Shown piece after piece: positions 7,904 through 15,784 of a stretch of DNA of 42,861 bases (positions are counted from its first letter, which is position 1; each line of letters starts with the position of its first letter). The notes below the pieces were generated by a model, which saw nothing but the letters and a program-made list of their open reading frames with translations, was not told the DNA's origin and did not search any database. The translations under genes were made by a program, and so were the position numbers. Source of the DNA: Bradyrhizobium sp. YR681 (lineage in GTDB: Bacteria; Pseudomonadota; Alphaproteobacteria; Rhizobiales; Xanthobacteraceae); contig NZ_AKIY01000298.1 in the NCBI RefSeq assembly GCF_000282615.1, forward strand, positions 1 through 42,861. Direction: 5' to 3'.

Positions 7904-7997
7904 CGATTTCGTTCGATTGAGTTGATTGCATCGCTTCGGGCGCAGGAGCCATGCGGACGAACCCCCCGTCCTCCGCGGGCAAACAATCCGGCCCGTT

Positions 7998-8039
7998 CCC
8001 TCTCTCCGTACGTCCCACGCGTTCGGGGAGGGGGCTTTT
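7998..8039 (+). terminator. Intrinsic-type terminator between convergent genes
   Basis: An 11-bp stem (7998-8008 with 8024-8034, two G-T pairs) is followed by CTTTTC. It lies about 95 bases after the stop at 7903 and borders the end of the sensor kinase at 8039, so it may serve the plus-strand gene. It also carries the CCTCTCC/GGGGAGG core of the dispersed palindromes. Confidence 0.5.
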
Positions 8040-9961
8040 CAGCCCGCAGCCGCGTCGCTGTCGGGAAACACTTGCGGCAATTGCAGCCGCACCCGGGTGC
8101 CGGAGGCATCCGAGCTGAGATCGAGCATCGCGCCACAGCGCGCGGCCCGGCTTCTCATGTTGCGCAAGCCCCGCGCGGTCTGGCCCGCGCTGCCGGCCGC
8201 GTCATTGCCGGTCGGCGTAAAACCACGGCCGTCGTCGGTCACGCTGATCACGCCGTACGGCCCCCGGTCTCCGTCCACTGTCTCGATGGCAACCGCGATA
8301 TTGCGGGCCTGCGCGTGCTTGACGGCATTGGTCACGGCCTCGTCGAGGATGCGCACAATCTGGACCACGTGCCAGGGCCGCAGCTCCGGATGCAGCGGCA
8401 GGCCCTGCGGCGTCGCCACGCGCCAGTCGAGCGCGATGTCGTGTGGCCGCAATTGCATCGCTGCGCGCTCGCGCCAGGAGCCGAGCGCCAGCATGAGGTC
8501 GCCGCCGATGTCGTCCATGGAATCGATGACGAGGCGGAGATCCTTCAGCGCGGCGCGGGCGGCGTCCGTGATGGTCGCGCCCTCATGACCGCGCTCGGAG
8601 AGCGCGACGATGCTGACGAGCTGGCCGCCGAGGCCGTCATGCAGGTCGCGCATTAGCCGGGTGCGCTCGTTGGCGAGCGCGGCGGCGCGGGCGCGCTCCT
8701 CCTCGCGGGCAAAGCTCGCCTTCAACCGCTCCTCGGCCTCGCGCACGCGCGCCACCAACTGGCCGGCGAAGCTGTCCACCTGGTTCAGCGCGCGCGCAAA
8801 ACGCCAGGTCAGCCCCGCGCCGATCGCGACCAGCATCGCCGAATAGGACAGACGCGAAACGAAGATGCGCTCATTGGTCATGATCTCGAACGCCGCCAGC
8901 ATGTCATGGACCCAGCAGACGAACACGATGGTCACCGCGCAGCCGATCGTAAAGCTTGCCGCGTCCTGCCGCCGCACTACCGCGGCCGCGGTGACGCCTG
9001 CCATCAGGAACAGGCAGATTCCGACCGTGGGGATGCCAAGAACAAGAAACAGAATACGCGGCAGCGGCGGGCCCGCGATCAGTCCCACCACGAACACGAC
9101 CAGCCCCGGCACGAACAGCAGCGCGCCGTAGCGCGGCCAGCGCCAGCCGAAGAACAGAACGCCGAACACCACGACCAGCGCGCTCTCGATCGGCGCGGAT
9201 GCGAGCAGAACAGCGGCGAGCCGGGACACGGTGGCCGGCGGCACCGGCGGCGGCGAGAATGCCTGCACGACGCCGAGCACCATTGCCACGGCCAGCACGC
9301 CATAAACCGGCTCTCGCCGCCGCATCAGCCACATGATCGCGAGGATGACGGCGAGAATCGATTGCCAGGCGGAGAACGCCACGGGCAGCGTGACGAACAG
9401 CAGCGTGCGCGTTTCGTAGGACGGACGCAGCGCGGTGTCCGGTCCGACATAGACGTTGTCGAGAAATCCCTTCAGCGGGCCCCACACGAACAGCCGCACC
9501 GTGATCTCGTTGCTGCCGTCATGCAGCAGCGAGGCCGGGATGAGCGCGATCTGCGGCGTGTTGCGGTCCGGCCGGTTGGCGTTGAAATCGCGGCGGGAGT
9601 CGAGCACGACGACGCCGTTGACGGCAACTTCGACCGCGTTGCTGAAGCGTGGCAGGTACACCGACCATCCCGCCGCCGCGTCGGCGCGCCGGAACGTGAA
9701 GGCTCCGGCGTAGAGCGGCGGGTCGGCGAGCGAATAGCGCGACGACGTGAAATGCGGCAGCGTCACCGCGCGCGTCGTGCCGTCCTCGCGCAGCGAAAAT
9801 CCGCTCAGCGCAAAGTCTTCGGGGTCGCTGGGCTGGAGCAGCCGCAGCCCGAGGATGGTGGCGATCGCGATCAGCGCCTGGAGCAGCAGATAAGGCACGA
9901 GGCGCGACACGATCAGCCGGCGCCGCGGACGTGCAGGTGCCTTCGCCGCGATCTCGCTCAC
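8039..9961 (-). CDS. NarL-type sensor histidine kinase with 7TM/extracytoplasmic sensor
   Basis: The 640-residue protein starts at a GTG (9961) overlapping the upstream regulator's stop codon as GTGA. It has an N-terminal membrane helix (about 17-42), a beta-rich extracytoplasmic domain (about 50-185, jelly-roll-like strands such as WSVYLPRFSNAVEVAVNG), then seven membrane helices (about 185-388), as in 7TMR-DISM receptors. A coiled linker (391-430) leads to the HisKA_3 dimerisation helix with phosphoacceptor H441 (MRDLHDGLGGQL) and an HATPase domain: N-box N545, G1 DDGRG at 576-580, G2 GLRNM. It probably phosphorylates the adjacent regulator in response to an envelope ligand, possibly a carbohydrate because of the jelly-roll; this is inference. 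Confidence 0.88.
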   Translation of the reverse strand: MSEIAAKAPARPRRRLIVSRLVPYLLLQALIAIATILGLRLLQPSDPEDFALSGFSLREDGTTRAVTLPHFTSSRYSLADPPLYAGAFTFRRADAAAGWSVYLPRFSNAVEVAVNGVVVLDSRRDFNANRPDRNTPQIALIPASLLHDGSNEITVRLFVWGPLKGFLDNVYVGPDTALRPSYETRTLLFVTLPVAFSAWQSILAVILAIMWLMRRREPVYGVLAVAMVLGVVQAFSPPPVPPATVSRLAAVLLASAPIESALVVVFGVLFFGWRWPRYGALLFVPGLVVFVVGLIAGPPLPRILFLVLGIPTVGICLFLMAGVTAAAVVRRQDAASFTIGCAVTIVFVCWVHDMLAAFEIMTNERIFVSRLSYSAMLVAIGAGLTWRFARALNQVDSFAGQLVARVREAEERLKASFAREEERARAAALANERTRLMRDLHDGLGGQLVSIVALSERGHEGATITDAARAALKDLRLVIDSMDDIGGDLMLALGSWRERAAMQLRPHDIALDWRVATPQGLPLHPELRPWHVVQIVRILDEAVTNAVKHAQARNIAVAIETVDGDRGPYGVISVTDDGRGFTPTGNDAAGSAGQTARGLRNMRSRAARCGAMLDLSSDASGTRVRLQLPQVFPDSDAAAG

Positions 9962-10647
9962 AGTTTGATCAGGCCCTGCTGAACCGCCTCGAACACCGCC
10001 TCGCTGCGCGTATGCACCTCGAGCTTGCGATAGATGTTCTTGATGTGGCCGGGCACGGTCTGCTTGGAGAGGCCGAGATGGCTCGCGATCTCGGCGTAGC
10101 TGAAGCCTTTTGCGATGCCCCAGAGGATGTCGATCTCGCGGGGAGTCAATCTTGCCGTGTTGAGGGCGGGGCCCGGCGGCGGCTCCGCCGCGTTCTGTGC
10201 GGCGCCTTGCGTCCTGCGTACGATGAAGCGGGCGATCGAGGCCGAGATCGGCGAATGGCCGGCGACCAGGTCGCGGACGGTGGTGGCGATGTCGGTCGGG
10301 AAGGCATCCTTGAGCAGATAGCCGGTGGCGCCGACCGTGATCGCCGAGATCACGCTCTCCTCGTCGCCGAGCGCCGAGATCACCATGATCTCGGTGTCGG
10401 GAAAGCGCTGCCTCATCTCGCGGATCAGCTCGATGCCGTGGCCGTCGGGCAGCCGGAGGTCGGTCAACAGCACGCGTGGCGCGCCGGCGGCCAGGGCCTG
10501 ACGCGCCTCGCCAAGCGTAGCCGCGCTGCGCACCTCGTAGCCGGCCTTGACCAGCGCGTCCTGGAGCCGCCAGCAGGTCGGTGCGTCGTCCTCGACGAGG
10601 AGGATGGTGATGGATTCACCCGTCTCGCCCTGTTTGCTCATGATCAT
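9958..10647 (-). CDS. NarL/FixJ-family response regulator
   Basis: 229 residues: REC domain (15-130) with acidic pair E19-D21, phosphoacceptor D63 (LLTDLRLPDG) and K113 (GYLLKDA), then a LuxR-type HTH (166-225) with LTPREIDILWGIAKG and SKQTVPGHIKNIYRKL. It is a DNA-binding output regulator. It is translationally coupled to the kinase gene by a four-base overlap (GTGA), so both are co-transcribed. The start is ATG at 10647 or 10641 (both in frame, two residues apart; GGGA before each). An inverted repeat (CCCAT-AATC-ATGGG, 10713-10726) lies upstream and is a possible autoregulatory site. The Pro in the recognition helix (TVPGH) is unusual for the family. Confidence 0.9.
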   Translation of the reverse strand: MIMSKQGETGESITILLVEDDAPTCWRLQDALVKAGYEVRSAATLGEARQALAAGAPRVLLTDLRLPDGHGIELIREMRQRFPDTEIMVISALGDEESVISAITVGATGYLLKDAFPTDIATTVRDLVAGHSPISASIARFIVRRTQGAAQNAAEPPPGPALNTARLTPREIDILWGIAKGFSYAEIASHLGLSKQTVPGHIKNIYRKLEVHTRSEAVFEAVQQGLIKL

Positions 10648-10712
10648 CGTCCCGCACCGCGTGTCCCCCGCGGCGCAAGGCCAAGCTTAGCCGCGGCGGG
10701 GGCGCCGCGACA

Positions 10713-10726
10713 CCCATAATCATGGG
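10713..10726. promoter_or_regulatory. Inverted repeat upstream of the two-component operon
   Basis: CCCAT (10713-10717) and ATGGG (10722-10726) with a four-base spacer lie about 65 bases upstream of the regulator start. The adjacent base pairs extend the symmetry by little. Arms resemble NarL-type CCCAT half-sites but the spacing is not the classical one. Possible autoregulation site. Confidence 0.3.
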
Positions 10727-10781
10727 GCAGAAAATCCCGCGGTCTGGACGGGTCGTGCCGACTTGCTCGTCTCCCCATCAA

Positions 10782-13730
10782 CTATGGTTTCGTCTCGGCT
10801 GCCTTCTGTGCTTCCACGGGTTTCGGCGGCGCCCCGGGCACCGGGAGCCGTTGCACCCTGATCCGCGCCGTGCCGCTGTTGTTGTCATAGAATTTCTCGG
10901 TTCGCCCCTGGAAGGGAGCGAGCCACCATGGAGTGATGCAGCAGGGCAGCACGGTCGGAAAGATCTGGACGGCGTCGTTGACATAGAAGAACAGCTCGCC
11001 GGAATCGGGCGCGACGAACTCGGCGACGAGGCGGCCGGTCAGATTCTGCTTCTTCCACACATCCTGGGCAGCAGGCAGGTCATCCACCGGAATCGGCTGG
11101 AAACCTCCGAAGTCGATCAGCCTCTGCTTGAGCGGATCGACGACCCTGGGGTCCTGCTCGACGCGAACGGGATACCGGTGGTCGCTATCCTTGGTCAGGT
11201 CGTCCTCCGCCGGCAGTGTCGGATTCTTCCGGCGCGGCAGTTCATCTGCCGGCGTCACGTTGACGGCTGTGAGCGGAATGTCGTTCACGCCTTTCGAGCC
11301 GACGCGCACCACCGGCTGGAACCAGTCGGCGCCGTAGAGCCGGCGCATCGGCAGGAAGATGTAGCGCGGCAAGTCGGTCTGGAAGCCGTTGACCCCGGTC
11401 ATGATGGTGCGGTCGAACCAGGGGTCCTCGATGTCGAGCCAGACGCGGTATTTGCGGCCTTTCTCGACGGCCAATCCGCTCCACCAGCAGAAGTCCCTGG
11501 TCTCGAATATGCTGCCGGCAGGCAAGGGCTCGTCGAGCACCGGCTTGCCGCGTTCGAGGCGAATGCCGCTGCCGCCCTTGATCTCCGGCGGCGAACAGAC
11601 TTTGCCGAGCGCGACGCGGCCGGTGAAGTAGCTGGTGGACACCATCAGCAAGACCGAGCTGAAGATGATGAAGAGGAAAGCGAACGGCAGCACCCATCTG
11701 GCGAACAGGTTGCGGGCCGGCATGGCGTGGTGCCGCATCCAGTTGGCGAAGGTGAGCGCGCGACTGGATGTTGCAACGTGCTCCCGGCTCGCTTTGCGAC
11801 GTGGTGTGTTCCAGGCGAGCCGCGCGCGTTCCTGGATGTTGTCGCGCAGCGCCGAATTCCTGCTCCATGCCAAAAGTGTGACCAGCAGTACGGCCGATGT
11901 CAGGACGGGATAATAGGTGGCGATGTCGAGCCAGGGCGTCGCATATGAGGGCAGCACGTTCCTCAGGATGTTGGTGAGCGGTGCTACGACCGCGCTGAGC
12001 AGCCAATCGGCGTCGGTGATAAGTCTCAAGAACCAGGTGCCCTGCAGACCATTGTCCTCGGACGAGCCGACCAGGCCGCGCGCGACCCAGGGAAACACGG
12101 CGATGAAGGCGACCATGAACAGGAGAAAGAAATATGCCACGCGCCGCCACCACACGGTATCGCGCGTCAGTGTCGACATCGCTGGGTCGGGCGTGCTCAT
12201 CGTGGTGAAGGCCCTGGCCTCCAGCTCGCGGCGCGGGCCCGTGGCCTTTGTGAGATAGGCGACCTTCATGATTGCGCGGGCAGCCTGTTCCTCGAGTTCC
12301 TTCTCGTTCGCGTCCTCTTTCTTCGATTGCAGCGGCAGCCGCGTTCCGCCGGGCAGCACGGTTCCGCGGGGAAAGGTCGCTCCGTCGGGCGGCACCGTTC
12401 CGCCGGGTAGCACCGTTCCGTCGGGTAGCGTCGTTCCGTCGGGCAACACCGTTCCCTCCGGCAGTACCGTTTCGTCCGGAAGCGTCGTTTCGTTCGGCAG
12501 CAGCACGAGGCAGTCGGCCGGAAGCATGATCGGTGCATAGTCGTCGCAGCCGAACAGCATGCGCTCGATGACGGCGAAGTGGACGACGGGCCGGCCACCA
12601 TCCTCGGCGTTCGAAAGGATCGGACGCGGTCCGTAGCGGTACAGCACCGCCGCGCCGCCGCGTGAATCATGCCTCGGCCCGATGGCGGATTGATAGTCCT
12701 TGAAGTGGTCGATCTCGCCGTCCTGGAAGCGCAGCCGGTCGCCGAGCTGCTCGACCATCCAGACCAGAGGCACGAAAGACAGTGTGGATTCCGGATAGCC
12801 GCCGCCGATGTCGGAATGAACGCCCGCGAACCACACCTCCTTGACGACCTGACCCTCGGCCAAAGCGCTCTGGTCGATCCGCAGCGGATGGAAGGTTGTG
12901 CGTTCATCGTCCAGCGCGAGCGCGTGATAGGCCTGCTTCACCTTGGGCGACAGCCGGTGATTGCGGAACGAGATTGGCCAGATCGCGAGGTCGATGGCAC
13001 GACGGAGCTCCTCGATCGGAACGCCGAACGCCTCGACGGTGTCGAACAGTCCGAGGAACTCGATCTTGACGTCCTGGCGCTCGCCCATGTGGCGGCGCAC
13101 TTCGGCATAGGGGCGGTGGCGCCAGTGATAGACGAAGAGCAGGAAGTCGCGGATCCAGCGCGTGATCCAGATCGTCGGCAGGCTCCTGGTCCATGGCACG
13201 GTGTGGCGCCGGTATTCGCGCCAGGCGGCCATGACATTGCGTTCCATCTCGGCGTGCGACACCGGCGTGTTGTCGATCACCGCAGGCACGAGGCCCTGGT
13301 TCGAGATCAGCGCCGCGAGCGTGCGCGCGGTGAAGGCGCCGCGGCTGAAGCCGAAGATGTAGATCTGGTCGCCGGGACGCCAATTCCAGCACAGGAAGCG
13401 ATACAGCTTGCGGACGTTGGACGGGACGCCGATGCCGGTGGCGCCGTCGAGCGCGGCGAGCGGTGCCCAGCCGGCGGTGCCGACACCCTTGATGTAATGC
13501 GCGATCTGGTCCGGCTGGGTATGGTCCAGCGTCTCGTAGAGGCGCCAGACGCTGGATTCCTGGGTGGTGAATGCGTTGCCCGTGCCGTCGGCGAACAGCA
13601 CCAGCTTGCGTCCCGCCGGTGCTGCGGCCGTCGTCCCGCCAGCGATCGCAGCGACATGCGCATCCTCCGGCCTGGCGGCGGAATCCGCGCTACGCACATC
13701 CGCGTTCCGCGCACCATCATCGTGCGACAT
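10782..13730 (-). CDS. DUF2235 (Tle1-like) serine hydrolase fused to a membrane region, with hexapeptide repeats
   Basis: 982 residues. The N-terminal DUF2235 domain is an alpha/beta hydrolase related to the T6SS lipase effector Tle1 domain: nucleophile S129 in GFSRGA, candidate acid D230 (GLFDTVEAFG) and H305 (FAGVHSDIGGGY). Residues 411-464 hold nine hexapeptide units of the form LPxGTV, coded by nine 18-bp DNA units at 12339-12500. Then come three membrane helices (about 531-553, 605-623, 676-699) and a C-terminal domain of some 280 residues after the last one. The start ATG at 13730 has GGAGGGG upstream. It may be a membrane-anchored esterase/lipase; the substrate is unknown. No T6SS genes are visible. 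Confidence 0.8.
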   Translation of the reverse strand: MSHDDGARNADVRSADSAARPEDAHVAAIAGGTTAAAPAGRKLVLFADGTGNAFTTQESSVWRLYETLDHTQPDQIAHYIKGVGTAGWAPLAALDGATGIGVPSNVRKLYRFLCWNWRPGDQIYIFGFSRGAFTARTLAALISNQGLVPAVIDNTPVSHAEMERNVMAAWREYRRHTVPWTRSLPTIWITRWIRDFLLFVYHWRHRPYAEVRRHMGERQDVKIEFLGLFDTVEAFGVPIEELRRAIDLAIWPISFRNHRLSPKVKQAYHALALDDERTTFHPLRIDQSALAEGQVVKEVWFAGVHSDIGGGYPESTLSFVPLVWMVEQLGDRLRFQDGEIDHFKDYQSAIGPRHDSRGGAAVLYRYGPRPILSNAEDGGRPVVHFAVIERMLFGCDDYAPIMLPADCLVLLPNETTLPDETVLPEGTVLPDGTTLPDGTVLPGGTVPPDGATFPRGTVLPGGTRLPLQSKKEDANEKELEEQAARAIMKVAYLTKATGPRRELEARAFTTMSTPDPAMSTLTRDTVWWRRVAYFFLLFMVAFIAVFPWVARGLVGSSEDNGLQGTWFLRLITDADWLLSAVVAPLTNILRNVLPSYATPWLDIATYYPVLTSAVLLVTLLAWSRNSALRDNIQERARLAWNTPRRKASREHVATSSRALTFANWMRHHAMPARNLFARWVLPFAFLFIIFSSVLLMVSTSYFTGRVALGKVCSPPEIKGGSGIRLERGKPVLDEPLPAGSIFETRDFCWWSGLAVEKGRKYRVWLDIEDPWFDRTIMTGVNGFQTDLPRYIFLPMRRLYGADWFQPVVRVGSKGVNDIPLTAVNVTPADELPRRKNPTLPAEDDLTKDSDHRYPVRVEQDPRVVDPLKQRLIDFGGFQPIPVDDLPAAQDVWKKQNLTGRLVAEFVAPDSGELFFYVNDAVQIFPTVLPCCITPWWLAPFQGRTEKFYDNNSGTARIRVQRLPVPGAPPKPVEAQKAAETKP
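12339..12500 (-). repeat. Nine tandem 18-bp units coding LPxGTV hexads
   Basis: Within the DUF2235 gene, 54 codons read as nine degenerate hexads (LPNETT, LPDETV, LPEGTV, LPDGTT, LPDGTV, LPGGTV and variants). The repeat is a spacer between the hydrolase and the membrane region. It is in-frame and degenerate, so it is old or fast-drifting rather than a recent duplication. Confidence 0.85.
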
Positions 13731-13828
13731 GGGGCCCCTCCGGCAATTTGACGGGCAAGCGCTTCAGGCTCGAGCCGGGCAGCACTCTCCCGATTCACTC
13801 AATGATTGCGTCATGAAATACAGATGCA

Positions 13829-13842
13829 GTTTGTGCACAAAC
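13829..13842. promoter_or_regulatory. Perfect 14-bp palindrome upstream of the DUF2235 gene
   Basis: GTTTGTGCACAAAC is fully self-complementary and lies about 100 bases before the DUF2235 start (13730). It is a candidate dimeric-regulator operator; I do not recognise the regulator. Confidence 0.4.
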
Positions 13843-13970
13843 CCGCTGAGGTAGCAAGCGGGAGCGCGCCGGTCCGCCGTGGCCGGTCGCCGCGGGATGA
13901 CGGGTCGCGGAAGACAACCGTCTTGCAGCTCGGTGTGGCTGGGGGCTCGGAGAAAGCCGTGACGGCGGAC

Positions 13971-13996
13971 GCCTCTCCCGTTGGACGGGGAGAGGC
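13971..13996. repeat. Palindrome with CCTCTCCC/GGGAGAGG core
   Basis: GCCTCTCCCGT (13971-13981) and ACGGGGAGAGGC (13985-13996) form an 11-bp stem with one bulged G and a TGG loop. It lies just downstream of the exported protein whose stop is at 14011, where it may end that transcript. Core shared with 3457, 7098 and 7998. Confidence 0.5.
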
Positions 13997-14010
13997 GGGA
14001 TGTTCGGCTT

Positions 14011-14262
14011 CTATCTGCCATTACCGCGGCACGCGCCGCCGGGGCCGATATGGTAGCCGCGCGGGCAGGCATGCGCGGCGGGGTTGGCGTAGTTTCTCAG
14101 GCAGCCGCCATTGGGGCCGCGATGCCAGCCGGGGCCGCAGCCGCCGGCAATCGCGATGACGTCGCCATTCGCGTTTGTGTCGAGCGAGGCGAGCGGCATG
14201 GCCTCGGCAGCGCCGGTGACCGCGCCGAGCGCGAGAGCCGCGGCAAACAGAGTGCGCATCAT
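14011..14262 (-). CDS. Small secreted protein with duplicated CxxG[WY]HxGPxGxC motif
   Basis: 83 residues, starting at 14262 with GGGAG 8 bases upstream. A signal peptide (MMRTLFAAALALGAVTGAAEA) precedes a mature part with two near-equal segments: C42 to C54 and C66 to C78, both reading C-x-x-G-(W/Y)-H-x-G-P-x-G-x-C with a 24-residue period. Four Cys suggest two disulfides; His and Gly spacing could bind a metal, but this is a guess. It is the second gene of a likely two-gene unit with the exported helical protein (26 bases apart). Such proteins are typical of Bradyrhizobium but uncharacterised. Confidence 0.75.
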   Translation of the reverse strand: MMRTLFAAALALGAVTGAAEAMPLASLDTNANGDVIAIAGGCGPGWHRGPNGGCLRNYANPAAHACPRGYHIGPGGACRGNGR

Positions 14263-14288
14263 GTGGTGTTCTCCCGAACGGGGTTGCT

Positions 14289-14531
14289 TCAATGGCCCGC
14301 GGCGAAGGCGATGCCGGCGCGCACTTCTGCGATCGCCTGGTCGATCAGCCCGATCGCCTTCTCGCGATGACCGCCCTTGTTCGGCTCGGCCTTGCCGAGC
14401 TCGGCGTGGGCCGATTGCAGGATCGCGATGGCTTCGTCCATGTGCGGCTGCGCGCCCAGCGCGTAACCGATGCAGAGGCTGGTCGCGATGGCGCCGCCGA
14501 GCACGAGGCTGCGGGATAGAGAGGTTCGCAT
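14289..14531 (-). CDS. Small exported helical protein
   Basis: 80 residues, ATG at 14531 with GGAGGAG about 9 bases upstream. The N-terminus is a signal or anchor (SLVLGGAIATSLCIGYALGA), followed by an amphipathic helix-rich segment (MDEAIAILQSAHAELGKAE ... EKAIGLIDQAIAEVRAGI) that resembles small four-helix or TPR-like periplasmic proteins. Two repeat-like helical units (AIAILQSAHAEL and AIGLIDQAIAEV) are visible. It precedes the Cys-rich exported gene by 26 bases and divergently faces the AraC gene, with direct repeats between them. Function unknown. Confidence 0.72.
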   Translation of the reverse strand: MRTSLSRSLVLGGAIATSLCIGYALGAQPHMDEAIAILQSAHAELGKAEPNKGGHREKAIGLIDQAIAEVRAGIAFAAGH

Positions 14532-14642
14532 GTCTTTGTCTCCTCCAGCGGGCGTCAGGCGGCCCGTTTGCCCGGATGCAGTCCGCTCTGTGGCGGGATG
14601 CTGCCTCCGCAGCCTGCATAGGGCCCGCTTGTGCGGAGCGTC

Positions 14643-14691
14643 TTGGACTGTCCGGCGCTGACGGGGCGAGGGTTTGGACTGACCGGCGCAG
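14643..14691. promoter_or_regulatory. Two 18-bp direct repeats, 31-bp period, upstream of the AraC gene
   Basis: TTGGACTGTCCGGCGCTG at 14643-14660 and TTGGACTGACCGGCGCAG at 14674-14691 match at 16 of 18 positions. A 31-bp period is near three helix turns. They sit 130-178 bases upstream of the AraC start (14821) and 112-160 bases upstream of the divergent exported gene. Direct repeats suit AraC-family binding; inferred. Confidence 0.45.
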
Positions 14692-14820
14692 CTTGATTCA
14701 CGTTGGCGTGCTGATAGCCTGTGGTGACGGCCTTCGGCACGGATGCATCTTTGGCCTGCGAGCTTCGGCCGATTTCGCGCGCGACATTTTTCGAAAAAGC
14801 CTTTTCTGGAAGTCCTTGCG

Positions 14821-15780
14821 ATGTCCGTCATCAGGAAAACGCTCTCGACCGACATGTTGCCGCAAGGCTTGTCCGACCGGCAGCGCTTCATCCGCTTCGC
14901 CGAACTGTTCGAGCACTTCTCCAACACCGGCGAGCTCGATCCGGCCTCCGACGTTCCGTTCCGCGCCGCGATGAACTCGATCCATGTCGGCACCACCATG
15001 CTCGGACGTTGCGACGGCAGCTTCGTCACGGTGCGGCGGGAGAAGCGCCAGGTGATCGAGACCGGCGACGACCGCTTTTGCCTCGCGCGCAACACCGGTG
15101 ATCTTCCCTCGCAAGTGATCCATCGCGGCCGCGAATTCACCATGCGGCCGGGCGCGATGGTGCTGCTCAAGCTCGACGAGCCGTTCTTCGCCGCCGACGG
15201 TGCCAGCCACAAGCGCTTCACCAATGTGCATCTGCCGGTCGATACGCTGCGGGCGATGGTGCCCGATGTCGACGATCTCGTCGGCTGCGAGCTCGAGCCC
15301 GGCGGCGCGCTGTCGCTGGCGATGGATTACAGCGATCTCCTGCTCCACCATCCCGCCGCCGCCGACGAGGCCGGCATGGCGATCGCCGCCCATCTGCTCG
15401 ATCTCGCCGCGATCGGTCTCGGCGCCCGCAGCGATATCGCCGCCGCTGCGCGGCGCCGGGGCCTGCGCGCCGTGCGGCTCAAGGCCGTCCTGTCGATCCT
15501 GGAGATGCGCTTCCACGAGCCGGATTTTTCCGCGCAAAAGCTCGCCGTCGCCGCCGGTCTGTCCGAACGCTATGTCAACGAGCTGTTGTTCGAGGCCGGC
15601 GCCAGCTTCACCACACGCCTCAACGAACTGCGCCTGCGCAAGGCCGCCGACCTGCTCGCACACCGCGAGGGTCGCATCAGCGACATCGCGTTTGCCTGCG
15701 GCTTCAACGATCTCTCTTATTTCAACCGCTGCTTCCGCAGGCGGTTCGGGTTGACGCCGACCGCGGCGCGCGGGAAGTGA
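14821..15780 (+). CDS. AraC-family transcriptional regulator
   Basis: The ATG at 14821 (MSVIRKTLSTDM) follows a GGAAG; the longer frame from 14743 adds a basic, unconvincing N-terminus. The 319-residue protein has an N-terminal ligand-like region (beta-rich, with TVRREKRQVIE and NVHLPVDTLR) and a C-terminal double HTH: SAQKLAVAAGLSERYVNELLF and ISDIAFACGFNDLSYFNRCFRRRFG, followed by the family ending TPTAARG. It likely regulates the divergent exported genes (14531) or itself via the direct repeats at 14643-14691. Confidence 0.9.
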   Translation: MSVIRKTLSTDMLPQGLSDRQRFIRFAELFEHFSNTGELDPASDVPFRAAMNSIHVGTTMLGRCDGSFVTVRREKRQVIETGDDRFCLARNTGDLPSQVIHRGREFTMRPGAMVLLKLDEPFFAADGASHKRFTNVHLPVDTLRAMVPDVDDLVGCELEPGGALSLAMDYSDLLLHHPAAADEAGMAIAAHLLDLAAIGLGARSDIAAAARRRGLRAVRLKAVLSILEMRFHEPDFSAQKLAVAAGLSERYVNELLFEAGASFTTRLNELRLRKAADLLAHREGRISDIAFACGFNDLSYFNRCFRRRFGLTPTAARGK

Positions 15781-15784
15781 GTGA

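Noticed and set aside
12339..12500. CRISPR array or sortase LPXTG signals in the 18-bp repeat
   Set aside because: The units are contiguous, coding and without spacers, and the peptide reads LPxGT rather than LPXTG with no cell-wall anchor.
12669..13751. Long plus-strand open frame of about 360 codons
   Set aside because: It lies antisense to the DUF2235 gene, has an Asp/Arg-rich translation with no motifs, and is a typical GC-rich shadow frame.
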